From contig CAMPDV010000191.1 of assembly GCA_946699065.1 (NCBI GenBank), positions 1 to 64,000 of the forward strand: a stretch of DNA of 64,000 bases, written 5' to 3'. This DNA comes from Loxodes magnus. Taxonomy: Eukaryota; Ciliophora; Karyorelictea; Loxodida; Loxodidae. The translations under genes were made by a program, and so were the position numbers. This document shows positions 40,707 to 52,100 of the stretch, piece by piece; the first letter of the stretch is position 1, and the number at the start of each line of letters is the position of its first letter. The notes beneath the pieces are model-generated. The model was not told the DNA's origin and made no database searches. It worked only from the letters and a program-made list of their open reading frames with translations.

Positions 40707-41504
40707 AAAGAGTAAAAATGAGAAGTCGAAAATAAAGAAAAGTATTAAGACGAACAATGTTCATAAATGTATTTTAGAAAGAATAAAGATATTTAAAAAT
40801 TTCGAAATTAATCAAAAGAATATTCAAAGAGTAAAAATGAGAAGTCGAAAATAAAGTAAAATGTAAAGACGAACAATGTTCATAAATGTATTTTAGAAAG
40901 AATAAAGATATTAAAAAATTTCGAAATTAATCAAAAGAATATTCAAAGAGTAAAAATGAGAAGTCGAAAATAAAGAAAAGTATTAAGACGAACAATGTTC
41001 ATAAATGTATTTTAGAAAGAATAAAGATATTTAAAAATTTCGAAATTAATCAAAAGAATATTCAAAGAGTAAAAATGAGAAGTCGAAAATAAAGAAAAGT
41101 ATTAAGACGAAAAATGTTCATAAATGTATTTTAGAAAGAATAAAGATATTTAAAAATTTCGAAATTAATCAAAAGAATATTCAAAGAGTAAAAATGAGAA
41201 GTCGAAAATAAAGTAAAATGTAAAGACGAACAATGTTCATAAATGTATTTTAGAAAGAATAAAGATATTTAAAAATTTCGAAATTAATCAAAAGAATATT
41301 CGAAGAGTAAAAATGAGAAGTCGAAAATAAAGAAAAGTATTAAGACGAACAATGTTCATAAATGTATTTTAGAAAGAATAAAATATTAAAAAATTTCGAA
41401 ATTAATCAAAAGAATATTCAAAGAGTAAAAATGAGAAGTCGAAAATAAAGTAAAATGTAAAGACGAAAAATGTTCATAAATGTATTTTAGAAAGAATAAA
41501 GATA

Positions 41505-41525
41505 TTTAAAACAATGTTCTTTCGA
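41505..41525 (+). other. Unique 8-for-1-bp patch: CAATGTTC inserted in the AT dyad
   Basis: One unit reads TTTAAAACAATGTTCTTTCG where every neighbour reads TTTAAAAATTTCG. One A is replaced by CAATGTTC, which lengthens the unit by 7 bp. The 10 bases AACAATGTTC are identical to unit positions 82-91 of the GAACAATG variant. The likely origin is copying from another place in the unit. Confidence 0.85.
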
Positions 41526-41969
41526 AATTAATCAAAAGAATATTCAAAGAGTAAAAATGAGAAGTCGAAAATAAAGAAAAGTATTAAGACGAACAATGTT
41601 CATAAATGTATTTTAGAAAGAATAAAGATATTTAAAAATTTCGAAATTAATCAAAAGAATATTCAAAGAGTAAAAATGAGAAGTCGAAAATAAAGTAAAA
41701 TGTAAAGACGAACAATGTTCATAAATGTATTTTAGAAAGAATAAAGATATTAAAAAATTTCGAAATTAATCAAAAGAATATTCAAAGAGTAAAAATGAGA
41801 AGTCGAAAATAAAGAAAAGTATTAAGACGAACAATGTTCATAAATGTATTTTAGAAAGAATAAAGATATTTAAAAATTTCGAAATTAATCAAAAGAATAT
41901 TCAAAGAGTAAAAATGAGAAGTCGAAAATAAAGAAAAGTATTAAGACGAAAAATGTTCATAAATGTATT

Positions 41970-43990
41970 TTAGAAAGAATAAAGATATTTAAAAATTTCG
42001 AAATTAATCAAAAGAATATTCAAAGAGTAAAAATGAGAAGTCGAAAATAAAGTAAAATGTAAAGACGAAAAATGTTCATAAATGTATTTTAGAAAGAATA
42101 AAGATATTTAAAACCTTAATACTTTAATCAAAAGAATATTCAAAGAGTAAAAATGAGAAGTCGAAAATAAAGAAAAGTATTAAGACGAACAATGTTCATA
42201 AATGTATTTTAGAAAGAATAAAGATATTTAAAAATTTCGAAATTAATCAAAAGAATATTCGAAGAGTAAAAATGAGAAGTCGAAAATAAAGAAAAGTATT
42301 AAGACGAACAATGTTCATAAATGTATTTTAGTAAGAATAAAGATATTTAAAATTTCGAAATTAATCAACAGAATATTCAAAGAGTAAAAATGAGAAGTCG
42401 AAAATAAAGTAAAATGTAAAGACGAGCAATGTTCATAAATGTATTTTAGTAAAAATAAAGATATTTAAAAATTTCGAAATTAATCAAAAGAATATTCAAA
42501 GAGTAAAAATGAGAAGTCGAAAATAAAGTAAAATGTAAAGACGAAAAATGTTCATAAATGTATTTTAGTAAGAATAAAGATATTTAAAAATTTCGAAATT
42601 AATCAAAAGAATATTCGAAGAGTAAAAATGAGAAGTCGAAAATAAAGAAAAGTATTAAGACGAACAATGTTCATAAATGTATTTTAGAAAGAATAAAGAT
42701 ATTTAAAAATTTCGAAATTAATCAAAAGAATATTCAAAGAGTAAAAATGAGAAGTCGAAAATAAAGTAAAATGTAAAGACGAAAAATGTTCATAAATGTA
42801 TTTTAGAAAGAATAAAGATATTTAAAAATTTCGAAATTAATCAAAAGAATATTCGAAGAGTAAAAATGAGAAGTCGAAAATAAAGAAAATTATTAAGACG
42901 AACAATGTTCATAAATGTATTATAGAAAGAATAAAGATATTTAAAAATTTCGAAATTAATCAAAAGAATATTCAAAGAGTAAAAATGAGAAGTCGAAAAT
43001 AAAGTAAAATGTAAAGACGAAAAATGTTCATAAATGTATTTTAGAAAGAATAAAGATATTTAAAACCTTAATACTTTAATCAAAAGAATATTCAAAGAGT
43101 AAAAATGAGAAGTCGAAAATAAAGAAAAGTATTAAGACGAACAATGTTCATAAATGTATTTTAGAAAGAATAAAGATATTTAAAAATTTCGAAATTAATC
43201 AAAAGAATATTCGAAGAGTAAAAATGAGAAGTCGAAAATAAAGAAAAGTATTAAGACGAACAATGTTCATAAATGTATTTTAGAAAGAATAAAGATATTT
43301 AAAAATTTCGAAATTAATCAAAAGAATATTCAAAGAGTAAAAATGAGAAGTCGAAAATAAAGTAAAATGTAAAGACGAGCAATGTTCATAAATGTATTTT
43401 AGTAAAAATAAAGATATTTAAAAATTTCGAAATTAATCAAAAGAATATTCAAAGAGTAAAAATGAGAAGTCGAAAATAAAGTAAAATGTTAAGACGAAAA
43501 ATGTTCATAAATGTATTTTAGTAAGAATAAAGATATTTAAAAATTTCGAAATTAATCAAAAGAATATTCGAAGAGTAAAAATGAGAAGTCGAAAATAAAG
43601 AAAAGTATTAAGACGAACAATGTTCATAAATGTATTTTAGAAAGAATAAAGATATTTAAAAATTTCGAAATTAATCAAAAGAATATTCAAAGAGTAAAAA
43701 TGAGAAGTCGAAAATAAAGTAAAATGTAAAGACGAAAAATGTTCATAAATGTATTTTAGAAAGAATAAAGATATTTAAAAATTTCGAAATTAATCAAAAG
43801 AATATTCGAAGAGTAAAAATGAGAAGTCGAAAATAAAGAAAATTATTAAGACGAACAATGTTCATAAATGTATTATAGAAAGAATAAAGATATTTAAAAA
43901 TTTCGAAATTAATCAAAAGAATATTCAAAGAGTAAAAATGAGAAGTCGAAAATAAAGTAAAATGTAAAGACGAAAAATGTTCATAAATGT
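41970..43990 (+). repeat. 952-bp eight-unit block, two tandem copies
   Basis: CCTTAATACTTT at 42,114 and 43,066 is 952 bp apart (8 x 119). GACGAGCAATG (42,421 and 43,374) and GAAAATTATTAAG (42,885 and 43,838) are 953 bp apart because the first copy lost one A at about 42.35 kb. TATTATAG follows in both. The rare markers make the duplication clear. Confidence 0.87.
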
Positions 43991-46369
43991 ATTTTAGAAA
44001 GAATAAAGATATTTAAAAATTTCGAAATTAATCAAAAGAATATTCAAAGAGTAAAAATGAGAAGTCGAAAATAAAGAAAAGTATTAAGACGAACAATGTT
44101 CATAAATGTATTTTAGAAAGAATAAAGATATTTAAAAATTTCGAAATTAATCAAAAGAATATTCAAAGAGTAAAAATGAGAAGTCGAAAATAAAGTAAAA
44201 TGTAAAGACGAAAAATGTTCATAAATGTATTTTAGAAAGAATAAAGATATTTAAAACCTTAATACTTTAATCAAAAGAATATTCAAAGAGTAAAAATGAG
44301 AAGTCGAAAATAAAGAAAAGTATTAAGACGAACAATGTTCATAAATGTATTTTAGAAAGAATAAAGATATTTAAAAATTTCGAAATTAATCAAAAGAATA
44401 TTCGAAGAGTAAAAATGAGAAGTCGAAAATAAAGAAAAGTATTAAGACGAACAATGTTCATAAATGTATTTTAGTAAAAATAAAGATATTTAAAACCTTA
44501 ATACTTTAATCAAAAGAATATTCAAAGAGTAAAAATGAGAAGTCGAAAATAAAGAAAAGTATTAAGACGAACAATGTTCATAAATGTATTTTAGTAAAAA
44601 TAAAGATATTTAAAACCTTAATACTTTAATCAAAAGAATATTCAAAGAGTAAAAATGAGAAGTCGAAAATAAAGAAAAGTATTAAGACGAACAATGTTCT
44701 TAAATGTATTTTGGAAAAAATAAAGATATTTAAAAATTTCGAAATTAATCAAAAGAATATTCAAAGAGTAAAAATGAGAAGTCGAAAATAAAGAAAAGTA
44801 TTAAGACGAACAATGTTCATAAATGTATTTTAGAAAGAATAAAGATATTTAAAAATTTCGAAATTAATCAAAAGAATATTCAAAGAGTAAAAATGAGAAG
44901 TCGAAAATAAAGTAAAATGTAAAGACGAAAAATGTTCATAAATGTATTTTAGTAAGAATAAAGATATTTAAAAATTTCGAAATTAATCAAAAGAATATTC
45001 AAAGAGTAAAAATGAGAAGTCGAAAATAAAGAAAAGTATTAAGACGAACAATGTTCATAAATGTATTTTAGAAAGAATAAAGATATTTAAAAATTTCGAA
45101 ATTAATCAAAAGAATATTCAAAGAGTAAAAATGAGAAGTCGAAAATAAAGAAAAGTGTAAAGACGAAAAATGTTCAAAAATGTATCTTAGAAAGAATAAA
45201 GATATTTAAAAATTTCGAAATTAATCAAAAGAATATTCAAAGAGTAAAAATGAGAAGTCGAAAATAAAGAAAAGTATTAAGACGAACAATGTTCATAAAT
45301 GTATTTTAGAAAGAATAAAGATATTTAAAAATTTCGAAATTAATCAAAAGAATATTCAAAGAGTAAAAATGAGAAGTCGAAAATAAAGTAAAATGTAAAG
45401 ACGAAAAATGTTCATAATTTTATTTTAGTAAGAATAAAGATATTTAAAAATTTCGAAATTAATCAAAAGAATATTCAAAGAGTAAAAATGAGAAGTCGAA
45501 AATAAAGAAAAGTATTAAGACGAACAATGTTCATAAATGTATTTTAGAAAGAATAAAGATATTTAAAAATTTCGAAATTAATCAAAAGAATATTCAAAGA
45601 GTAAAAATGAGAAGTCGAAAATAAAGTAAAATGTAAAGACGAGAAATGTTCATAAATGTATTTTAGTAAGAATAAAGATATTTAAAAATTTCGAAATTAA
45701 TCAAAAGAATATTCAAAGAGTAAAAATGAGAAGTCGAAAATAAAGTAAAATGTAAAGACGAACAATGTTCATAAATGTATTTTAGAAAGAATAAAGATAT
45801 TTAAAAATTTCGAAATTAATCAAAAGAATATTCAAAGAGTAAAAATGAGAAGTCGAAAATAAACTAAAATGTAAAGACGAAAAATGTTCATAAATGTATT
45901 TTAGTAAGAATAAAGATATTTAAAAATTTCGAAATTAATCAAAAGAATATTCGAAGAGTAAAAATGAGAAGTCGAAAATAAAGAAAAGTATTAAGACGAA
46001 CAATGTTCATAAATGTATTTTAGAAAGAATAATATATTTAAAAATTTCGAAATTAATCAAAAGAATATTCGAAGAGTAAAAATGAGAAGTCGAAAATAAA
46101 GAAAAGTATTAAGACGAACAATGTTCATAAATGTATTTTAGAAAGAATAAAGATATTTAAAAATTTAGAAATTAATCAAAAGAATATTCAAAGAGTAAAA
46201 ATGAGAAGTCGAAAATAAAGAAAAGTATTAAGACGAAAAATGTTCATAAATGTATTTTAGAAAGAATAAAGATATTTAAAAATTTCGAAATTAATCAAAA
46301 GAATATTCAAAGAGTAAAAATGAGAAGTCGAAAATAAAGAAAAGTATTAAGACGAACAATGTTCATAAA

Positions 46370-47740
46370 TGTATTTTAGTAAGAATAAAGATATTTAAAA
46401 ATTTAGAAATTAATCAAAAGAATATTCAAAGAGTAAAAATGAGAAGTCGAAAATTCAGAAAAGTGTAAAGACGAAAAATGTTCATAAATGTATTTTGGAA
46501 AGAATAAAGATATTTAAAAATTTCGAAATTAATCAAAAGAATATTCGAAGAGTAAAAATGAGAAGTCGAAAATAAAGAAAAGTATTAAGACGAGCAATGT
46601 TCATAAATGTATTTTAGAAAGAATAAAGATATTTAAAAATTTCGAAATTAATCAAAAGAATATTCAAAGAGTAAAAATGAGAAGTCGAAAATAAAGTAAA
46701 ATGTAAAGACGAACAATGTTCATAAATGTATTTTAGTAAGAATAAAGATATTTAAAAATTTCGAAATTAATCAAAAGAATATAAAAAGAGTAAAAATGAG
46801 AAGTCGAAAATAAAGAAAAGTATTAAGACGAACAATGTTCATAAATGTATTTTAGAAAGAATAAAGATATTTAAAAATTTCGAAATTAATCAAAAGAATA
46901 TTCGAAGAGTAAAAATGAGAAGTCGAAAAAAAAGAAAAGTATTAAGACGAAAAATGTTCATAAATGTATTTTAGAAAGAATAAAGATATTTAAAAATTTC
47001 GAAATTAATCAAAAGAATATAAAAAGAGTAAAAATGAGAAGTCGAAAATAAAGAAAAGTATTAAGACGAACAATGTTCATAAATGTATTTTAGAAAGAAT
47101 AAAGATATTTAAAAATTTCGAAATTAATCAAAAGAATATTCAAAGAGATAAAATGAGAAGTCGAAAATAAAGAAAAGTGTAAAGACGAAAAATGTTCATA
47201 AATGTATTTTGGAAAGAATAAAGATATTTAAAAATTTCGAAATTAATCAAAAGAATATAAAAAGAGTAAAAATGAGAAGTCGAAAATAAAGAAAAGTGTT
47301 AAGACGAAAAATGTTCATAAATGTATTTTAGAAAGAATAAAGATATTTAAAAATTTAGAAATTAATCAAAAGAATATAAAAAGAGTAAAAATGAGAAGTT
47401 GAAAAAAAGAAAAGTGTAAAGACGAAAAATGTTCATAAATGTATTTTAGTAAGAATAAAGATATTTAAAAATTTAGAAATTAATCAAAAGAATATTCAAA
47501 GAGTAAAAATGAGAAGTCGAAAATTCAGAAAAGTGTAAAGACGAAAAATGTTCATAAATGTATTTTGGAAAGAATAAAGATATTTAAAAATTTCGAAATT
47601 AATCAAAAGAATATTCAAAGAGTAAAAATGAGAAGTCGAAAATAAAGAAAAGTATTAAGACGAGCAATGTTCATAAATGTATTTTAGAAAGAATAAAGAT
47701 ATTTAAAAATTTCGAAATTAATCAAAAGAATATTCGAAGA
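46370..47740 (+). repeat. Nine-unit offset duplication marked by TTCAGAAAAG and GAGCAATG
   Basis: AAATTCAGAAAAG at 46,451 and 47,521, and CGAGCAATG at 46,591 and 47,661, are both 1,070 bp apart (nine units minus one base). The same pair of adjacent units appears a third time at 50,251 and 50,391, a further 2,730 bp on. An ATTCG/ATTCA mismatch is at about 46.55 kb. Confidence 0.82.
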
Positions 47741-48389
47741 GTAAAAATGAGAAGTCGAAAATAAAGTAAAATGTAAAGACGAAAAATGTTCATAAATGTA
47801 TTTTAGAAAGAATAAAGATATTTAAAAATTTCGAAATTAATCAAAAGAATATTCAAAGAGTAAAAATGAGAAGTCGAAAATAAAGTAAAATGTAAAGACG
47901 AAAAATGTTCATAAATGTATTTTAGAGAAAATAAAGATATTTAAAAATTTAGAAATTAATCAAAAGAATATAAAAAGAGTAAAAATGAGAAGTCGAAAAT
48001 AAAGAAAAGTATTAAGACGAAAAATGTTCATAAATGTATTTTAGAAAGAATAAAGATATTTAAAAATTTCGAAATTAATCAAAAGAATATTCGAAGAGTA
48101 AAAATGAGAAGTCGAAAATAAAGTAAAATGTAAAGAAGAAAAATGTTCATAAATGTATTTTAGAAAGAATAAAGATATTTAAAAATTTAGAAATTAATCA
48201 AAAGAATATTCAAAGAGTAAAAATGAGAAGTCGAAAATAAAGTAAAATGTAAAGACGAAAAATGTTCATAAATGTATTTTAGAAAGAATAAAGATATTTA
48301 AAAATTTCGAAATTAATCAAAAGAATATTCAAAGAGTAAAAATGAGAAGTCGAAAATAAAGAAAAGTATTAAGACGAAATTAATCATAA

Positions 48390-49154
48390 ATGTATTTTAG
48401 AAAGAATAAAGATATTTAAAAATTTCGAAATTAATCAAAAGAATATTTAAAGAGTAAAAATGAGAAGTCGAAAATAAAGAAAAGTATTAAGACGAAATTA
48501 ATCATAAATGTATTTTAGAAAGAATAAAGATATTTAAAAATTTCGAAATTAATCAAAAGAATATTCGAAGAGTAAAAATGAGAAGTCGAAAATAAAGAAA
48601 AATGTAAAGACGAACAATGTTCATAAATGTATTTTAGTAAGAATAAAGATATTTAAAAATTTCGAAATTAATCAAAAGAATATTCGAAGAGTAAAAATGA
48701 GAAGTCGAAAATAAAGTAAAATGTAAAGACGAAAAATGTTCATAAATGTATTTTAGAAAGAATAAAGATATTTAAAAATTTCGAAATTAATCAAAAGAAT
48801 ATTTAAAGAGTAAAAATGAGAAGTCGAAAATAAAGAAAAGTATTAAGACGAAATTAATCATAAATGTATTTTAGAAAGAATAAAGATATTTAAAAATTTC
48901 GAAATTAATCAAAAGAATATTCGAAGAGTAAAAATGAGAAGTCGAAAATAAAGAAAAATGTAAAGACGAACAATGTTCATAAATGTATTTTAGTAAGAAT
49001 AAAGATATTTAAAAATTTCGAAATTAATCAAAAGAATATTCGAAGAGTAAAAATGAGAAGTCGAAAATAAAGTAAAATGTAAAGACGAAAAATGTTCATA
49101 AATGTATTTTAGAAAGAATAAAGATATTTAAAAATTTCGAAATTAATCAAAAGA
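48390..49154 (+). repeat. 357-bp three-unit tandem duplication
   Basis: The rare GAATATTTAAAG at 48,441 and 48,798, followed each time by a GAAAAATGTAAAGACGAAC unit and a GTAAAATG unit, repeats at exactly 357 bp. 48,390-48,797 matches 48,747-49,154. Confidence 0.87.
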
Positions 49155-52100
49155 ATATTCGAAGAGTAAAAATGAGAAGTCGAAAATAAAGAAAAGTGTA
49201 AAGACGAAAAATTTTCGTAAATGTATTTTAGAAAGAATAAAGATATTTAAAAATTTCGAAATTAATCAAAAGAATATTCGAAGAGTAAAAATGAGAAGTC
49301 GAAAATAAAGAAAAGTATTAAGACGAACAATGTTCATAAATGTATTTTAGAAAGAATAAAGATATTTAAAAATTTCGAAATTAATCAAAAGAATATAAAA
49401 AGAGTAAAAATGAGAAGTCGAAAATAAAGAAAAGTGTAAAGACGAACAATGTTCATAAATGTATTTTAGAAAGAATAAAGATATTTAAAAATTTCGAAAT
49501 TAATCAAAAGAATATTCAAAGAGTAAAAATGAGAAGTCGAAAATAAAGAAAAGTGTTAAGACGAAAAATGTTCATAAATGTATTTTAGAGAAAATAAAGA
49601 TATTTAAAAATTTAGAAATTAATCAAAAGAATATAAAAAGAGTAAAAATGAGAAGTTGAAAAAAAGAAAAGTGTAAAGACGAAAAATGTTCATAAATGTA
49701 TTTTAGTAAGAATAAAGATATTTAAAAATTTCGAAATTAATCAAAAGAATATTCAAAGAGTAAAAATGAGAAGTCGAAAATTCAGAAAAGTGTAAAGACG
49801 AAAAATGTTCATAAATGTATTTTAGAAAGAATAAAGATATTTAAAAATTTCGAAATTAATCAAAAGAATATTCGAAGAGTAAAAATGAGAAGTCGAAAAT
49901 AAAGAAAAGTATTAAGACGAAATTAATCATAAATGTATTTTAGAAAGAATAAAGATATTTAAAAATTTCGAAATTAATCAAAAGAATATTCGAAGAGTAA
50001 AAATGAGAAGTCGAAAATAAAGTAAAATGTAAAGACGAAATTAATCATAAATGTATTTTAGAAAGAATAAAGATATTTAAAAATTTCGAAATTAATCAAA
50101 AGAATATTCAAAGAGATAAAATGAGAAGTCGAAAATAAAGAAAAGTATTATGACGAAATTAATCATAAATGTATTTTAGAAAGAATAAAGATATTTAAAA
50201 ATTTCGAAATTAATCAAAAGAATATTCGAAGAGTAAAAATGAGAAGTCGAAAATTCAGAAAAGTGTAAAGACGAAAAATGTTCATAAATGTATTTTGGAA
50301 AGAATAAAGATATTTAAAAATTTCGAAATTAATCAAAAGAATATTCAAAGAGTAAAAATGAGAAGTCGAAAATAAAGAAAAGTATTAAGACGAGCAATGT
50401 TCATAAATGTATTTTAGAAAGAATAAAGATATTTAAAAATTTCGAAATTAATCAAAAGAATATTCGAAGAGTAAAAATGAGAAGTCGAAAATAAAGTAAA
50501 ATGTAAAGACGAAAAATGTTCATAAATGTATTTTAGAAAGAATAAAGATATTTAAAAATTTCGAAATTAATCAAAAGAATATTCGAAGAGTAAAAATGAG
50601 AAGTCGAAAATAAAGAAAAGTGTAAAGACGAACAATGTTCATAAATGTATTTTAGTAAGAATAAAGATATTTAAAAATTTCGAAATTAATCAAAAGAATA
50701 TTCGAAGAGTAAAAATGAGAAGTCGATAATAAAGTAAAATGTAAAGACGAAAAATGTTCATAAATGTATTTTAGAGAAAATAAAGATATTTAAAAATTTC
50801 GAAATTAATCAAAAGAATATTCAAAGAGTAAAAATGAGAAGTCGAAAATAAAGAAAAGTATTATGACGAAATTAATCATAAATGTATTTTTGAAAGAATA
50901 AAGATATTTAAAAATTTCGTAATTAATCAAAAGAATATTCAAAGAGTAAAAATGAGAAGTCGAAAATAAAGTAAAATGTAAAGACGAAAAATGTTCATAA
51001 ATGTATTTTAGAAAGAATAAAGATATTTAAAAATTTCGAAATTAATCAAAAGAATATTCAAAGAGTAAAAATGAGAAGTCGAAAATAAAGAAAAGTGTAA
51101 AGACGAAAAATGTTCATAAATGTATTTTGGAAAGAATAAAGATATTTAAAAATTTCGAAATTAATCAAAAGAATATTCAAAGAGTAAAAATGAGAAGTCG
51201 AAAATAAAGTAAAGTATTAAGACGAGCAATGTTCATAAATGTATTTTAGAAAGAATAAAGATATTTAAAAATTTAGAAATTAATCAAAAGAATATAAAAA
51301 GAGTAAAAATGAGAAGTTGAAAAAAAGAAAAGTGTAAAGACGAAATTAATCATAAATGTATTTTAGAAAGAATAAAGATATTTAAAAATTTAGAAATTAA
51401 TCAAAAGAATATTCAAAGAGTAAAAATGAGAAGTCGAAAATAAAGAAAAGTGTAAAGACGAAAAATGTTCATAAATGTATTTTAGTAAGAATAAAGATAT
51501 TTAAAAATTTCGAAATTAATCAAAAGAATATTCGAAGAGTAAAAATGAGAAGTCGAAAAAAAGAAAAGTGTAAAGACGAAAAATGTTCATAAATGTATTT
51601 TAGTAAGAATAAAGATATTTAAAAATTTAGAAATTAATCAAAAGAATATTCAAAGAGTAAAAATGAGAAGTCGAAAATAAAGAAAAGTATTATGACGAAA
51701 TTAATCATAAATGTATTTTAGAAAGAATAAAGATATTTAAAAATTTCGTAATTAATCAAAAGAATATTCAAAGAGTAAAAATGAGAAGTCGAAAATAAAG
51801 TAAAATGTAAAGACGAAAAATGTTCATAAATGTATTTTAGAAAGAATAAAGATATTTAAAAATTTCGAAATTAATCAAAAGAATATTCGAAGAGTAAAAT
51901 GAGAAGTCGAAAATTCAGAAAAGTGTAAAGACGAAAAATGTTCATAAATGTATTTTAGTAAGAATAAAGATATTTAAAAATTTCTTAATTAATCAAAAGA
52001 ATAATCGAAGAGTAAAAATGAGAAGTCGAAAATAAAGTAAAGTGTTAAGACGAAAAATGTTCATAAATGTATTTTAGTAAGAATAAAGATATTTAAAAAT

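Larger units (their letters stand above)
15438..44625 (+). repeat. Range of the CCTTAATACTTT / CATTAATAAA / CATTAATGCT subfamily
   Basis: About 29 scattered units replace ATTTCGAAATT (positions 9-19) with a different 11-12-bp segment between TTTAAAA and TTAATCAAAAG. CCTTAATACTTT units are 120 bp long. CATTAATAAATTAATC forms are near 15.44, 21.87, 22.11, 23.54 and 24.61 kb. CATTAATGCTTTAATC forms are near 26.15 and 27.58 kb. CCTTAATACTTTAATC forms are, for example, near 22.23, 25.56, 28.30, 29.49, 31.63-32.47, 37.70, 42.11, 43.07, 44.26, 44.49 and 44.61 kb. None was seen outside this span. These units lose the central 12-bp dyad. Confidence 0.85.
21390..46140 (+). repeat. Zone 3: homogenised core, GTATTAAG/GAACAATG and GTAAAATG units
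   Basis: Here most units are one of a few types: GTATTAAGACGAACAATG, GTATTAAGACGAAAAATG, or GTAAAATGTAAAGACG. ATTCAAAG and ATTCGAAG alternate at 32-39. TTTCG is almost universal, and the last TTTAG form before the core is at about 21.99 kb, the next at about 46.16 kb. From about 33 kb to 43 kb long stretches are near-identical from unit to unit, and unit length is very constant at 119 bp. Low diversity and multi-unit cycles suggest the most recent amplification in the window. Confidence 0.75.
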
